Origin: Leucobacter sp. cx-42
GTDB taxonomy: Bacteria > Actinomycetota > Actinomycetes > Actinomycetales > Microbacteriaceae
Direction: 5' to 3'
DNA length: 64,000 nt
NCBI RefSeq assembly: GCF_014529985.1
Contig: NZ_JACVMU010000005.1
Span: forward strand, 62,001 to 126,000
The position numbers were made by a program, and so were the translations under genes. This document shows positions 45,041-55,059 of this stretch, piece by piece (within the stretch, counting starts at the first letter, position 1; every line of letters starts with the position of its first letter). Below the pieces are notes generated by a model, which saw only the letters and a list, made by a program, of their open reading frames with translations, ran no database searches and was not told where the DNA came from.

Positions 45041-46327
45041 TTAGTCGATGAGGTCGTGAAGTACCACGACCTGCTCGCGCTCGGGGCCGACGCCAACAGC
45101 CGAGATACGAGCGCCGCTCATCTTCTCGAGCGCGATGATGTAGTTCTGTGCGTTGACGGGAAGCTCCTCGAAGGTGCGTGCACCCGAGATGTCTTCGCTC
45201 CAGCCGGGGAACTCTTCGTAGATCGGCTTCGCGTGGTGGAAGTCGGTCTGGTTCACGGGCATCTCGTCGTGGCGAACGCCGTTGACGTCGTACGCGACGC
45301 AGACGGGGATCGTCTCGAGGCCCGAGAGCACGTCAAGCTTGGTGAGCACGAAGTCGGTGACACCGTTGATGCGCGCTGCGTAGCGAGCGATCGGTGCGTC
45401 GTACCAGCCACAGCGGCGGGTACGGCCGGTGGTGGTGCCGTACTCGTGACCGACGGTTGCGAGCATTTCGCCCATCTCGTCGAAGAGCTCGGTCGGGAAG
45501 GGACCAGCACCAACACGGGTCGTGTATGCCTTGACGACCGAGATCACACGGTCGATGTTGTGCGGGGGCAGACCCGAACCGGTCGATGCGCCACCAGCGG
45601 TCGCGTTCGACGAGGTCACGAAGGGGTAGGTGCCGTGATCGATGTCGAGCATCGTTGCCTGGCCAGCCTCGAAGAGGATGGTCTTGTCAGCGGCCATTGC
45701 CTCGTGCAGGAGGAGACCGGTGTCGCAGACCATCGGCTCGATCATCTCGCGGAAGCTGAGGAGCTCCTCAACGACCTCGTCAACGCCGATTGCGCGGCGG
45801 TTGTAGATCTTGACGAGAACCTGGTTCTTGAAGTCGAGTGCAGCCTCGACCTTCTGACGGAGAATGCTCTCGTCGAAGAGGTCCTGGATGCGGATGCCAA
45901 CGCGGTTGATCTTGTCAGCGTATGCCGGGCCGATGCCGCGACCGGTGGTACCGATCTGGCGCTTGCCGAGGAAGCGTTCGGTCACCTTGTCGAGCGTACG
46001 GTGGTACGCCGTGATGACGTGCGCGTTCGCGCTGAGCTTCAGGCGTGAGGTGTCCACTCCGCGGCCGTTGAGCGCGTCGAGCTCCTGCTTGAGTACCGCA
46101 AGGTCGACGACGACGCCGTTCGAGATCACCGGCACAACACCCGGGGTCAGAATGCCCGAGGGGAGCAGATGAAGCGCGTACTTTTCGTCACCAATGACGA
46201 CGGTGTGCCCGGCGTTATTACCGCCATTGAACTTAACGACGTAATCGACGCGGCTACCGAGCAGATCGGTTGCGCGTCCCTTACCCTCGTCGCCCCACTG
46301 GGCACCCGTAATCAACACTGCGGGCAT
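45041..46327 (-). CDS. purA: Adenylosuccinate synthetase
   Basis: 428 aa. Condenses IMP with aspartate using GTP, the first step to AMP. GTP and IMP sites: [44 protein letters not shown], and the C-terminal [11 protein letters not shown]. Length is normal for bacteria. GGAAGGGGCTGAG precedes the ATG. First gene of a two-gene operon with aroQ. The stretch 46328-46445 between purA and the TetR gene holds only the promoter region. Confidence 0.97.
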   Translation of the reverse strand: MPAVLITGAQWGDEGKGRATDLLGSRVDYVVKFNGGNNAGHTVVIGDEKYALHLLPSGILTPGVVPVISNGVVVDLAVLKQELDALNGRGVDTSRLKLSANAHVITAYHRTLDKVTERFLGKRQIGTTGRGIGPAYADKINRVGIRIQDLFDESILRQKVEAALDFKNQVLVKIYNRRAIGVDEVVEELLSFREMIEPMVCDTGLLLHEAMAADKTILFEAGQATMLDIDHGTYPFVTSSNATAGGASTGSGLPPHNIDRVISVVKAYTTRVGAGPFPTELFDEMGEMLATVGHEYGTTTGRTRRCGWYDAPIARYAARINGVTDFVLTKLDVLSGLETIPVCVAYDVNGVRHDEMPVNQTDFHHAKPIYEEFPGWSEDISGARTFEELPVNAQNYIIALEKMSGARISAVGVGPEREQVVVLHDLID

Positions 46328-46445
46328 CTCAGCCCCTTCCTTTGCGGTCAGCAGTTACCGAGCCAGTCTACCTGGCTTGCGACTCTGGCGTATTTGAAAC
46401 GTTTTCATTTACGGTTTCGGCCCCGACGGGCCTGTCCGCGATGAG

Positions 46446-46994
46446 TTAGGCAGCGAGCAACCGATCCGCCGCCCAGCGCGCCTGCAATGCAGGCTCGGGG
46501 CTGCCGGTGATTCCCGCGGTGACCATGGCACCTTCTGCGAGCAGATAGATTGCGGTGGCCTCGGGCGCGGATCCCCCAGCCTCCTCAACCAGACCAGCGA
46601 GATATGCACGGAAGCGCGCCTTGTGGCGCTGCACCTCTGCGACGACTTCGGGTGAGGTTCCGCCGAGCTCGCCGAACGCGTTGATCCACGCGCAACCGCG
46701 GGAGCCTTCGCCCGCAAGCCACTCAGTGAGCCAGTCGAATACCGCGAGCACGCGCGCACGCGGCACGATCTCCCGATCGACGCCAGCAGCAAGCGCTTCG
46801 TGCCAGCGGTCATCGCGGCGCTCAAGCATCGCGACCGCGATCTCATCTTTGCTGCTGAAGAGTCTGTAGATCCGCTTGAGCGACAGGCCTGATTCGGCCC
46901 GCAGCGCGTCCATGCCGACGGCCTGGTAGCCCCGCGCATAGAACAAGGTCTCCGCGGCATCGAGGAGCTGGGCCGTTCCGTGGTCTGTCGACAT
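46446..46994 (-). CDS. TetR family transcriptional regulator
   Basis: 182 aa. N-terminal helix-turn-helix: LLDAAETLFYARGYQAVGMDALRAESGLSLKRIYRLFSSKDEIAVAML. C-terminal ligand domain with GCAWINAFGELG. It diverges from the HPP-family gene; a long inverted repeat lies in the 100-base gap, so it probably represses itself and that gene. Confidence 0.92.
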   Translation of the reverse strand: MSTDHGTAQLLDAAETLFYARGYQAVGMDALRAESGLSLKRIYRLFSSKDEIAVAMLERRDDRWHEALAAGVDREIVPRARVLAVFDWLTEWLAGEGSRGCAWINAFGELGGTSPEVVAEVQRHKARFRAYLAGLVEEAGGSAPEATAIYLLAEGAMVTAGITGSPEPALQARWAADRLLAA

Positions 46995-47021
46995 TTCGTG
47001 AGGCCTTCCACTTGCATTGAG

Positions 47022-47060
47022 AATGGTCGTTCTCTACGATAGCAAATCATCAGAGAACGA
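47022..47060. promoter_or_regulatory. Candidate TetR operator
   Basis: TCGTTCTCT (47027-47035) and AGAGAACGA (47052-47060) form a perfect inverted repeat 16 bases apart. The left half also forms a smaller repeat GAGAA-TGGTCG-TTCTC (47020-47034). It lies between the divergent TetR and HPP genes. Confidence 0.65.
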
Positions 47061-47094
47061 ACGTTATCAACAAGTTGGAACCCAGGAGACCCGC

Positions 47095-47595
47095 ATGGAA
47101 ACCCCAGCTCAACCGAGGTTCGCGAGCAAGGCACCGATCCGCCCACCAGTGGCGACCCTGCTTACCGCGACCCTGACCGCGACTGCGGCGCTTGCGGTGC
47201 TCGTTGGCCTCGGGATGGTGTCCGGGCATCTGCTCCTCATCCCACCCATGGCGGCGAGCATGGCGCTCATTGCTGGTGCGCCGACCTTGCCACTGTCGCA
47301 ACCCAGGAACGTCATTGGTGGGCAGCTCATCTCGGCACTCATTGGAGTCGGAGTCGGCACCATAAGCAATTCACTGTGGGCCGCAGCGATCGCGGGCGGG
47401 CTCGCGCTCGGGGCGATGCTGGCGCTGCGCTCGGCACACTCGCCAGCAGCTGCGACCGCGGTCATCGGCGCGCTCGCGACGGATCAGCTGGTGAGTTTTG
47501 TGGCGTGCGCAGGGCTCGGCGCCGTGGTGCTGGTGCTCTTCGGAATGCTGCGTGGGACACTGCGCCGCACGCCCTATCCCGCGTACTGGTGGTAA
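47095..47595 (+). CDS. HPP family membrane protein
   Basis: 166 aa, about four helices: PPVATLLTATLTATAALAVLVGLGM, LLLIPPMAASMALIAGAPTLPLSQPRNVIGGQ, ALIGVGVGTISNSLWAAAIAGGLALGAML and a last helix before RRTPYPAYWW. The segments PPMAASMALIAGAP, SQPRNVIGGQ and HSPAAATAV match HPP proteins, some of which carry nitrite in plastids and cyanobacteria. ATG at 47095 has CAGGAGACC upstream. Controlled probably by the adjacent TetR protein; unrelated in strand logic to the fdh operon that starts 76 bases later. Confidence 0.85.
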   Translation: METPAQPRFASKAPIRPPVATLLTATLTATAALAVLVGLGMVSGHLLLIPPMAASMALIAGAPTLPLSQPRNVIGGQLISALIGVGVGTISNSLWAAAIAGGLALGAMLALRSAHSPAAATAVIGALATDQLVSFVACAGLGAVVLVLFGMLRGTLRRTPYPAYWW

Positions 47596-47671
47596 TTCGT
47601 GGCAAATTGCCCGGCACATCGACGGCATATGCCCTGGCGCTTCGCTTTACAGATCGGATAGTGTGGCGAGC

Positions 47672-50600
47672 ATGGCGCGGTTTAGTCCCCTTGAGTGGCC
47701 GGTTCTCCGGCAGCTGCGCTCGAACGATAAGTTCGGGCGGGGCGACGCCGTCATGTCGCAAAAGTCCCGCGATAAGACCCCTCGTACCGCTACTGCCGAT
47801 CGCGTCGTGCAGAGCGTGTGCCCGTTCTGTGCCGTTGGTTGCGGCCAGAAGGTCTTCGTCAAGGACGAAAAGGTCATTCAGATCGAGGGCGATCCCGATT
47901 CGCCGATCTCGCGTGGCCGCCTCTGCCCGAAGGGTTCGGCGAGCGAGCAGCTCGTGAACTCCGCAACCAGGCAGACCGAAATCTTGTACCGCGCACCCCG
48001 CTCTCGCGAGTGGCAGCCGCTGTCCCTCGACACCGCGATCGACATGATTGCGGATCGCTTCCTCGACGCCCGCAAAAAGTGGTGGCAAGACGTCGACGAG
48101 CAGGGGCGTGCGCTCCGCCGCACGATGGGCATTGCTGCCCTCGGCGGCGCGACCCTCGATAACGAGGAAAACTACCTCATCAAGAAACTCTTTACGGCGG
48201 CTGGCGCGATCCAGATCGAGAACCAGGCCCGTATTTGACACTCCGCAACAGTTCCCAGTTTGGGAGCTTCGTTCGGCCGAGGCGGCGCTACACAGCCGCT
48301 GCAAGATATGGCCAATGCGGATTGCATCGTCATCCAGGGTTCCAACATGGCCGAGTGCCATCCCGTTGGCTTCCAGTGGGTGACTGAAGCGAAGGCTCGT
48401 GGCGCCAAGATCATCCATATTGATCCGCGCTTCACGCGAACTTCCGCAGTGGCTGACAAGCACGTGTCGATCCGCGCAGGATCAGACATTGTGTTGCTCG
48501 GCGCGCTTATCAACTACGTCATCGCAGGCGATCACTGGCTGCGGGACTACGTTGTGGCGTACACGAACGCGGCGACGATTGTGAGCCCAGAGTTCCGTGA
48601 CACGGAAGACCTCGACGGCTTGTTCTCTGGCTACGACGAGACGACTGGCAAGTATGATCAGTCGACCTGGGCGTACCAGCGCACCCAGAAAAAGGGTGAC
48701 GCTGAGCTGGCTGGCGACGAGCGCTACCTGCGTGACGAGACCCTGGAGAACCCGCACACGGTGTTCCAGATCCTCAAGCGCCACTTCGCTCGCTACACGC
48801 CTGAGATGGTGCGCGAGACCTGTGGCATCTCTGAGGAAGACTTCGCGTACCTTGCGCGCACGATCACCGAGAACTCGGGCCGCGACCGCACGACCTGCTT
48901 CGCGTACGCGGTTGGTTGGACCCAGCACACGATGGGTGCGCAGTTCATCCGCACGTCGGCGATTCTGCAGCTGCTGCTCGGCAACATGGGCCGTCCCGGC
49001 GGCGGCATCATGGCGCTGCGTGGTCACGCAAGTATCCAGGGCTCGACCGATATCCCGACGCTCTTCAACCTGCTGCCCGGTTACCTCCCCATGCCGACCG
49101 TCGACAAGACGTCGATGACGGAATATGTGGACGCGATCCGCACCCCCGATCAGGTCGGTTTCTGGAGCGAGGCCGAGGCGTACACCGTGAGTCTCATGAA
49201 GTCTTGGTGGGGCGACAAGGCAACCGCTGAGAACGACTGGGCATTCGACTATCTGCCGCGTCTCGATGGCCCTCACGGCACCTATCAAACGGTCGCGAAG
49301 ATGATGGCCGACGAGATCGATGGCTACTTCATCTTTGGCCAGAACCCGGCAGTTGGATCGGCGCACGGCCGCATGCAGCGCCTCGCGATGTCGCACCTGA
49401 AGTGGCTTGTGATCCGCGATTTCGCGATGATCGAGTCGGCCACCTGGTGGAAGGACGGCCCCGAGATCGAATCGGGCGAGCTGCGCACGGAAGACATCGA
49501 GACCGAGGTCTTCTTCATGCCTGCCGCGAACCACGTCGAGAAGTCGGGCACCTTCACGCAGACCCAGCGCATGGTGCAGTGGCGCCACCAGGCGGTCCAG
49601 CCGCCCGGACAGGCGCAGAGCGAGCTTGATTTCTTCCATGAGCTTGGTGTGCGGATCCGCGAGCGCCTCAAGGACTCGACCGATCCGCGCGATCGTCCGC
49701 TCCTTGACCTGACCTGGGATTACCCGGCGGATGCCCACGGCAACCCCGACCCCGAGGCAGTGCTCGCTGAGATCAACGGCTTCCACGTCACTGGCGAGAA
49801 CGCCGACAAGCCACTGTCTTCGTACACGGAGATGAAAGCCGACGGCTCGACCTCTGGCGGCTGCTGGATCTACACCGGCGTTTACGCTGACGGTGTGAAC
49901 CGGTCGGCGATCCGCCCCCGTAAGGACGATCAGTCACCCGATGGCGGCGATTGGGCGTGGGTATGGCCCGCGAACCGACGGATGCTCTACAACCGCGCTT
50001 CGGCGGATCCCCAGGGCAAGCCCTGGAGTGAGCGAAAGAAGTACGTCTGGTGGGACGAGGACGCGAAGAAGTGGGTCGGACACGACAACCCTGACTTCCC
50101 CGTTGGGCTTGCGCCCGACGCGCGCCCCGAACCTGGCGCAACCGGCGCTGCCGGCCTGTCTGGAACCGATGCGTTCATCATGCAGGCCGACGGTAAGGGC
50201 TGGCTGTACGCTCCGAAGGGGCTTGCAGATGGCCCGCTGCCGACGCACTACGAGCCGCAGGAGTCACAGGTCGCGAACCCGGTCTATGACCAGCAGCGAT
50301 CGCCAACGCGAGTCACCATGAACCGCACTGACAACCTCAGTGCGCCGAGTGACATCGAGCCTGGCGCCGAGGTGTACCCGCACTCGTTCACGACCTACCG
50401 GCTTACCGAGCACCACACCGCTGGTGGCATGAGCCGCTGGCTGCCGTACCTTGCGGAGCTGCAGCCCGAGATGTTCTGCGAGGTCTCACCCGAGCTCGCA
50501 GAGGAGTACGGACTCGAGCCGTACGGCTGGGCGACGATCATTTCGCCGCGTGCCGCGATCGAGACCAAGGTGCTCGTGACGGACCGCGTGAAGGCGCTCG

Positions 50601-50914
50601 AGATCGGTGGCCGCACGGTGCACCAGATCGGCCTGCCGTATCACTGGGGCGTTGGCGGCGACGCCGTCGTCTCGGGTGACGCTGCGAATGACTTGCTCGG
50701 CATCGCGATGGATCCGAACGTCCTCATCCAGGAGTCAAAGGTCGGTGCGTGCGCGATTGTGCCTGGCCGTCGTCCGCGCGGTCAGGCGCTGCTCGATCTC
50801 GTTGCCGAGTACCAGCAGCGCGCAGGCATTACGGTAGAGACAGCGATCAGCCCGCACGACGATGCGGCGTATGCTGAACCGCAGCAGCCAGACGTCGAAG
50901 GGGACAGCGAATGA
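47672..50914 (+). CDS. fdnG: Selenocysteine-containing formate dehydrogenase, alpha subunit
   Basis: 1080-aa molybdenum/tungsten bis-MGD enzyme that oxidises formate to CO2. 4Fe-4S cysteines at 50, 53, 57 and 85 (SVCPFCAVGCGQ, GRLCPKG). An in-frame TGA at 48236-48238 encodes Sec189 in ARIUHSATV, where FDHs carry Sec or Cys as Mo ligand; the frame is otherwise open to the end. Later blocks: GRPGGGIMALRGHASIQGSTD and HYEPQESQVANPVYDQQ. No twin-arginine signal is seen, so the active site probably faces the cytoplasm. ATG at 47672 fits family N-termini; ATG at 47753 is an alternative. The stop overlaps the beta-subunit start. Confidence 0.95.
48236..48275 (+). ncRNA. SECIS-like hairpin with the Sec UGA
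   Basis: Numbering from the U of UGA, GUUCCC (16-21) pairs with GGGAGC (27-32) around AGUUU. U17, G23 and U24, the bases known to be needed for SelB binding in the E. coli fdhF element, stand at the same positions. It lies within the coding sequence, as in bacterial SECIS elements. Confidence 0.85.
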
Positions 50915-51939
50915 GTGGACACCTCACTGAGTCGCATCATCAGACCCGTGACGAGCACAACCACAAGGGCTTCTTCACCGACACCTCGATCTGCATCGGC
51001 TGCAAGGCGTGCGAGGTCGCGTGTAAAGAGTGGAACCGAAACCCGGCAGACTCCGACTGGAAGCTGTCAGAGTCGTCGTACGACAACACCGGTTCGCTCG
51101 GCGCAGACACTTGGCGCCACGTCGCCTTCGTAGAGCAGGGCAAAGAGAAGATCGAAGCGGCCCGCGAGAGCGGTCGCAAGCTCATCGGCCTCGGCATGCC
51201 CTCGATCGGTGGCCCGAAGCCGCGCGGCACGAACGCGTTCCTTGAGCGCGGCGACCTCGGCGACGGTGACCTCTCTGGCCTCGACACGAAGCCGCCAGAT
51301 ACGCCAGACTTCCGCTGGCTCATGTCTTCTGACGTGTGCAAGCACTGCACCAATGCCGGCTGCCTCGATGTCTGTCCAACTGGCGCCCTGTACCGCACCG
51401 AGTTCGGCACGGTCGTCGTCCAGGAGGACGTCTGCAATGGCTGTGGCACCTGCGTCGCTGGCTGCCCCTTCGGCGTGATCGAGCGCCGCAAGGACGGCAT
51501 CGCACAGCCCAAGACCAACCGCGACTTCACGCCTGGCGAGCAGGCCGCGACGCCAAACGTCGGCGTCGCTCAGAAATGCACCCTCTGCTACGACCGTCTC
51601 ACCGACGATCAGACTCCCGCGTGCGCCCAAGCATGCCCGACGACGTCGATCAAGTTCGGCAGCAAGGAAGACCTCGCGAAGATCGCGCGCGCTCGCGTCC
51701 GCGAACTGCACAAGCAGGGCCTCACCGAGGCTCGCCTCTACGGCGCGAACCCGAAGGACGGCGTCGGCGGAACCGGCTCGGTCTTCCTCCTGCTCGACGA
51801 GCCTGAGGTGTACGGCCTGCCGCCCGATCCGCGGGTCGCGACGGCTGATCTGCCGCGTATGTTCAAGCGGGCCGCGATTGCTGCGGCCGGCATGGTGGGC
51901 GCAGTTGCCCTTGCATTCATGGCCGGAGGACGTCGGTGA
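50911..51939 (+). CDS. Formate dehydrogenase iron-sulfur (beta) subunit
   Basis: 342-aa ferredoxin-like electron carrier between the alpha subunit and the membrane subunit. Four 4Fe-4S cysteine clusters: CIGCKACEVACKEWN, CKHCTNAGCLDVCPTGAL, CNGCGTCVAGCPFGVI and CTLCYDRL...CAQACPTTSI. A C-terminal hydrophobic helix (AAIAAAGMVGAVALAFMAG) anchors it. It overlaps the genes before and after by four bases, so the three subunits are coupled. Confidence 0.94.
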   Translation: MSGHLTESHHQTRDEHNHKGFFTDTSICIGCKACEVACKEWNRNPADSDWKLSESSYDNTGSLGADTWRHVAFVEQGKEKIEAARESGRKLIGLGMPSIGGPKPRGTNAFLERGDLGDGDLSGLDTKPPDTPDFRWLMSSDVCKHCTNAGCLDVCPTGALYRTEFGTVVVQEDVCNGCGTCVAGCPFGVIERRKDGIAQPKTNRDFTPGEQAATPNVGVAQKCTLCYDRLTDDQTPACAQACPTTSIKFGSKEDLAKIARARVRELHKQGLTEARLYGANPKDGVGGTGSVFLLLDEPEVYGLPPDPRVATADLPRMFKRAAIAAAGMVGAVALAFMAGGRR

Positions 51940-53042
51940 GCATCTCTGAGTACGACGCGTACCGCCCGCCCGAGGGGCCGCGGAAGCGCGGCGGCAAGCG
52001 GAAGCGGCGCGGGGGCGGTTTTGGCGCCGGTGGCGGAGCTGGCCGTTCCGATGGTTCGCGAGAGATGGCGATGGTTCCCGAGGTCGAATTTACCTCGTAC
52101 TACGATCGCCCGATCGTCAAAGCTCCGCCGTGGGAAGCCCCCATCGGCATCTATCTTTTCCTCGGTGGTGTTGCTGGCGGATCGTCTCTGCTCGCTGCCG
52201 GAGCGCAGTTCACGAAGAACGCCAAGCTGCGTCGCAACAGTCGCCTCGCGGCCATCAGTGCTGCGGGTCTTGGCGCGGTCGCGCTCATTGTCGACCTTGG
52301 CCGGCCGGAGCGCTTCCTCAACATGTTCCGCACCTTTAAGGTGACGTCGCCCATGAGCGTTGGCTCGTGGATCCTTGGCGCGTTCAGCGCCGGCGCCGGT
52401 GTCGCCGCCGTCGCCGAGGTGGATCGCATGACCAAGCGTAAGCTGCCGCTCGGCCCGCTGCGTCCCGTCCTGAAGTTCGTTGAGGCGCCAGCTGGCGTTG
52501 CCTCGGCAGTCTTCGCTGCGCCGCTCGCTGCCTACACTGGCGTGCTGCTGTCTGACACCGCGAACCCCACCTGGAACGCCGCGAAGGAAGACCTCGCGTT
52601 CGTCTTCGTGAGCTCTGCGAGCCTCGCTTCCGGCGGACTCGGCATGATCACGACCCCGGTCGCCGACGCGAAGCCCGCACGTGTACTCGCCGTCGCTGGC
52701 TCGGCAGCCGAGCTCGTCGCATCGGAACTCATGGAGCGCCGTATGGACCCCGTCGCCGCAGAGCCCCTGCACCACGGCACCCCGGGCAAGATGCTCAAGT
52801 GGAGCAAGTACCTCGCCGCGGCCGGTGGCCTCGGCGCGCTGCTCGGCGGGCGCAATCGTGCGGTCGCCGTTGCCTCTGGCGTGACGCTGCTTGCGGCCTC
52901 GGCTTTGACCCGCTTCGGCGTGCTCGAGGCTGGCTTGGAGTCGACCAAGGATCCGCGCTACGTCATCGAGCCGCAGAAGCGTCGCCTCGAGGAGCGCCGT
53001 CGCCGCGGCATCGTCGACGACTCGATCACGACCGCCGGGTAG
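51936..53042 (+). CDS. nrfD: NrfD/PsrC-type membrane subunit of formate dehydrogenase
   Basis: 368-aa quinone-reactive membrane anchor. After a Lys/Arg/Gly-rich tail of about 35 residues (RKRGGKRKRRGGGFGAGGGAG) comes the NrfD hallmark PPWEAPIGIYLFLGGVAGGSSLL, about eight to nine helices, and YTGVLLSDTANPTWN. It replaces the di-haem cytochrome b FdnI used by enteric bacteria; no haem ligands are expected. Last gene of the fdh operon. A family I repeat and an intrinsic terminator follow. Confidence 0.92.
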   Translation: MSISEYDAYRPPEGPRKRGGKRKRRGGGFGAGGGAGRSDGSREMAMVPEVEFTSYYDRPIVKAPPWEAPIGIYLFLGGVAGGSSLLAAGAQFTKNAKLRRNSRLAAISAAGLGAVALIVDLGRPERFLNMFRTFKVTSPMSVGSWILGAFSAGAGVAAVAEVDRMTKRKLPLGPLRPVLKFVEAPAGVASAVFAAPLAAYTGVLLSDTANPTWNAAKEDLAFVFVSSASLASGGLGMITTPVADAKPARVLAVAGSAAELVASELMERRMDPVAAEPLHHGTPGKMLKWSKYLAAAGGLGALLGGRNRAVAVASGVTLLAASALTRFGVLEAGLESTKDPRYVIEPQKRRLEERRRRGIVDDSITTAG

Positions 53043-53088
53043 TGCTGGGGCTTCGGCCCGCGCCCGCCTCGCGCCCCATTTCGCCTCG

Positions 53089-53155
53089 GTCAGAGATCGC
53101 AGCTTCGGTAAGACGTTTTTACCCGATTTCGTCTTACCGAAGCTCGATTTCTTAC
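53089..53155. repeat. Palindrome family I, copy 12
   Basis: 15/15 perfect core AGCTTCGGTAAGACG with its complement; outer ATCG/CGAT arms pair with a one-base slip. It starts 46 bases after the fdh operon. The 374 bases 53043-53416 hold this repeat, the terminator at 53196, and the bacteriocin promoter region. Confidence 0.9.
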
Positions 53156-53195
53156 CCACGCGAACGCTGTGGCGCGGCCCCAATCCCCCAGCTAT

Positions 53196-53229
53196 GAACC
53201 CCTGAAGCTTCGGCCTCAGGGGTTCTTTC
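53196..53229 (+). terminator. Terminator after the fdh operon
   Basis: GAACCCCTGA pairs with TCAGGGGTTC around AGCTTCGGCC, followed by TTTCGTTT. Confidence 0.88.
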
Positions 53230-53416
53230 GTTTCCCTGTTCCTGGGCGCGGATCGGTGCCTCGCTGCCACGATCCGCCCATTTCTCGTCATCTTTTGCCG
53301 CTCTACGCCGAACTCCGGTTCATCGCACGTCACCCCATTGATCGGGCGTGTAAACGGGAGGAATATCGACAGCCCTCGAGGTTTTCATATCCACACGTTC
53401 GCAAGGGAGTGAACAC

Positions 53417-53740
53417 ATGAAACAGAAGAAGCGAATCACAGCGCTCATGGCAGGTCTCGTCCTCGTTGGTACCTCGGTGTTTGGTGGCGTCTCGGCGGCT
53501 TCGGCCGCCACTGTATACGTCGAAGGCGGCAAATGGCATTACGGGTTTTTCGAGCCCTCAAGCACGATCTTTGTCTTTTCCGATTTTGACCACGCCAGAA
53601 AGAAGCATCGTTCAACAGCCTGCAGCAATTACGGCTGCCGCCACGACACTCGAGGCCCAGGCATCAGATCTCACGCGCAGATTCAGGCGACTGGATCATT
53701 GTTCCGGGTAAGCAATACGGCCTATTACTACGTATTTTGA
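53417..53740 (+). CDS. Lactococcin 972 family bacteriocin precursor
   Basis: 107 aa. Sec signal peptide MKQKKRITALMAGLVLVGTS ending near VSAASA; the mature part is about 76 residues. The lactococcin 972 pattern is clear: GGKWHYGFF at the start, then SDFDHARKKHRSTA (family SxYxH...KxHSAT) and the C-terminal NTAYYYVF. Family members block septum formation by binding lipid II. Two extra cysteines (ACSNYGC) are not in the lactococcin 972 prototype. AAGGGAGTG precedes the ATG. It heads a seven-gene plus-strand cluster. Identification rests on pattern and on context with an ABC system. Confidence 0.85.
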   Translation: MKQKKRITALMAGLVLVGTSVFGGVSAASAATVYVEGGKWHYGFFEPSSTIFVFSDFDHARKKHRSTACSNYGCRHDTRGPGIRSHAQIQATGSLFRVSNTAYYYVF

Positions 53741-53798
53741 TCAGCCTTGTGCTGACCGGCCACCCCAGCAGCCCGAAACAGAATCTTGAAGGGGCGAG

Positions 53799-54431
53799 AT
53801 GAATCTACGATCCTCTCTGCCAGGGGTTTGGAACATCGCACTCACTCTCGCATGGTGCGCCATTCTGACCTCATGCAGTTTTGCTGTGCCCGCAGACCCG
53901 GAAGGCGCTCCACTTTCACAGCCCAACGACATGCCTGAGTTTTCGGGGCCATGGGCTGACCTGTTCCGCGATGAGTACTCGCGCGCGCCGAACGATGAGA
54001 TTCGCGGCTATCTCAGTGACGAAGTCATTAGTGAAGCTGAAAATCAGGCCGTGACGGAGGCCTTTCGAAAATGCATGAACTCCCGTGGCCTTACGTTTGA
54101 TGACTTCGAATACGACGGCTCCTACCGCTTCGGGTATACACAGGTGAGCGGCCCCGACGAAGCAAACGAGATTGCAACCGACTGCGAGATGAGCACTGGC
54201 GCGGATCAGGTTTCATTTCTGTACCACCAGATAAAGCTCAATCCCGAGAATACGGATCGCAATCCAGACATCGCAGCTTGTCTGGTTCGCGCCGGTGTAG
54301 TGCCCTCCAATTACACCGCAGACGATTACAAGGACTACCCAGTGTGGGAGCAGGCAATCACGAAGGTGGACGCTGCGAAGGCCACGGAAGAAGCGTGCAG
54401 ACGAGACCCCTCAGGAGCTTTCCGTGGCTAA
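53799..54431 (+). CDS. Lipoprotein paralogue 1 of the bacteriocin locus
   Basis: 210 aa. Signal peptide with lipobox ILTSC (Cys26). Shares with the next two proteins the core DMPxFxGPWAxxFRxxY, IRxYLxDExIxEAExQAVTEAFRxC, and a final ExCRRDPSGAFRG. Four conserved cysteines outside the lipobox suggest two disulfides on the cell surface. Function not recognised; immunity or export help is inferred from position. GAAGGGGCGAG precedes the ATG. The end overlaps the next gene by eight bases. G+C looks lower than in neighbouring operons. Confidence 0.78.
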   Translation: MNLRSSLPGVWNIALTLAWCAILTSCSFAVPADPEGAPLSQPNDMPEFSGPWADLFRDEYSRAPNDEIRGYLSDEVISEAENQAVTEAFRKCMNSRGLTFDDFEYDGSYRFGYTQVSGPDEANEIATDCEMSTGADQVSFLYHQIKLNPENTDRNPDIAACLVRAGVVPSNYTADDYKDYPVWEQAITKVDAAKATEEACRRDPSGAFRG

Positions 54432-55059
54432 CATACACAAGGCGATTGTTGCCATTACGCTGCTAGCGGTTGGGTCGACACTGACGGCATGTAACGGGCC
54501 CGGCACTGGCCAGCGCCAGACCTCTTCAGAAGAGGTCGACTACTCCCATATCACTGACATGCCTAACTTTTCAGGTCCATGGGCAGAAGAGTTCCGGAAT
54601 GCCTATGCGAAGGCGCCCAACGATGAGATCAGAGCCTACCTTCGAGACGAGAACATCACCGAAGCAGAAAAACAAGCTGTAACCGAGGCATTTCGCACTT
54701 GTTTGTCTACGCAAGGCGTTGGGTTTACAGATTTTGACTTTGATGGCGGATTCTCCACGACGTTTGAGGGCGTAAGCGGATCCGAGGAAGCTAACAGAGT
54801 CACGAACGAATGCGCTGCGAACAGCGGAGTTGACGACGTGATCTTCCTGTACTTCCAGGTTCGAGCGAACCCCCAAAACCGTGATCTCAGTCGCGAAATT
54901 GCCATGTGCATGGTTCGCTCAGAAACGGTAACGCCAAGCTTCACCGCTGAGAACTACAGGTCAAATGAGATCGAAGGCTTCGCGGCCTCCGACGTAATCG
55001 CGACAAGAGAGGCACTACGTGAGTGTCAAGCCGCACCATTGGAGGCCTTCAATGACTAG
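54424..55059 (+). CDS. Lipoprotein paralogue 2 of the bacteriocin locus
   Basis: 211 aa. GTG start inside the end of paralogue 1 (GTGGCTAA), with GGAG eight bases upstream. Lipobox LTACN (Cys23), then a Ser/Glu linker and the shared core (DMPNFSGPWAEEFRNAYAKA, ITEAEKQAVTEAFRTC). C-terminus ECQAAPLEAFND. It is the most diverged of the three in its second half. Surface-anchored; function unknown. Confidence 0.78.
   Translation: MANIHKAIVAITLLAVGSTLTACNGPGTGQRQTSSEEVDYSHITDMPNFSGPWAEEFRNAYAKAPNDEIRAYLRDENITEAEKQAVTEAFRTCLSTQGVGFTDFDFDGGFSTTFEGVSGSEEANRVTNECAANSGVDDVIFLYFQVRANPQNRDLSREIAMCMVRSETVTPSFTAENYRSNEIEGFAASDVIATREALRECQAAPLEAFND

Noticed and set aside
46328-46445. Purine riboswitch before purA
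   Set aside because: purA is read on the minus strand and its short leader shows no purine-aptamer core.
47672-50914. Formate dehydrogenase alpha gene looks like a pseudogene broken by a stop codon
   Set aside because: The TGA is in frame at the known Sec position, a SECIS-like hairpin follows, and selA, selB, selC and selD are all present.
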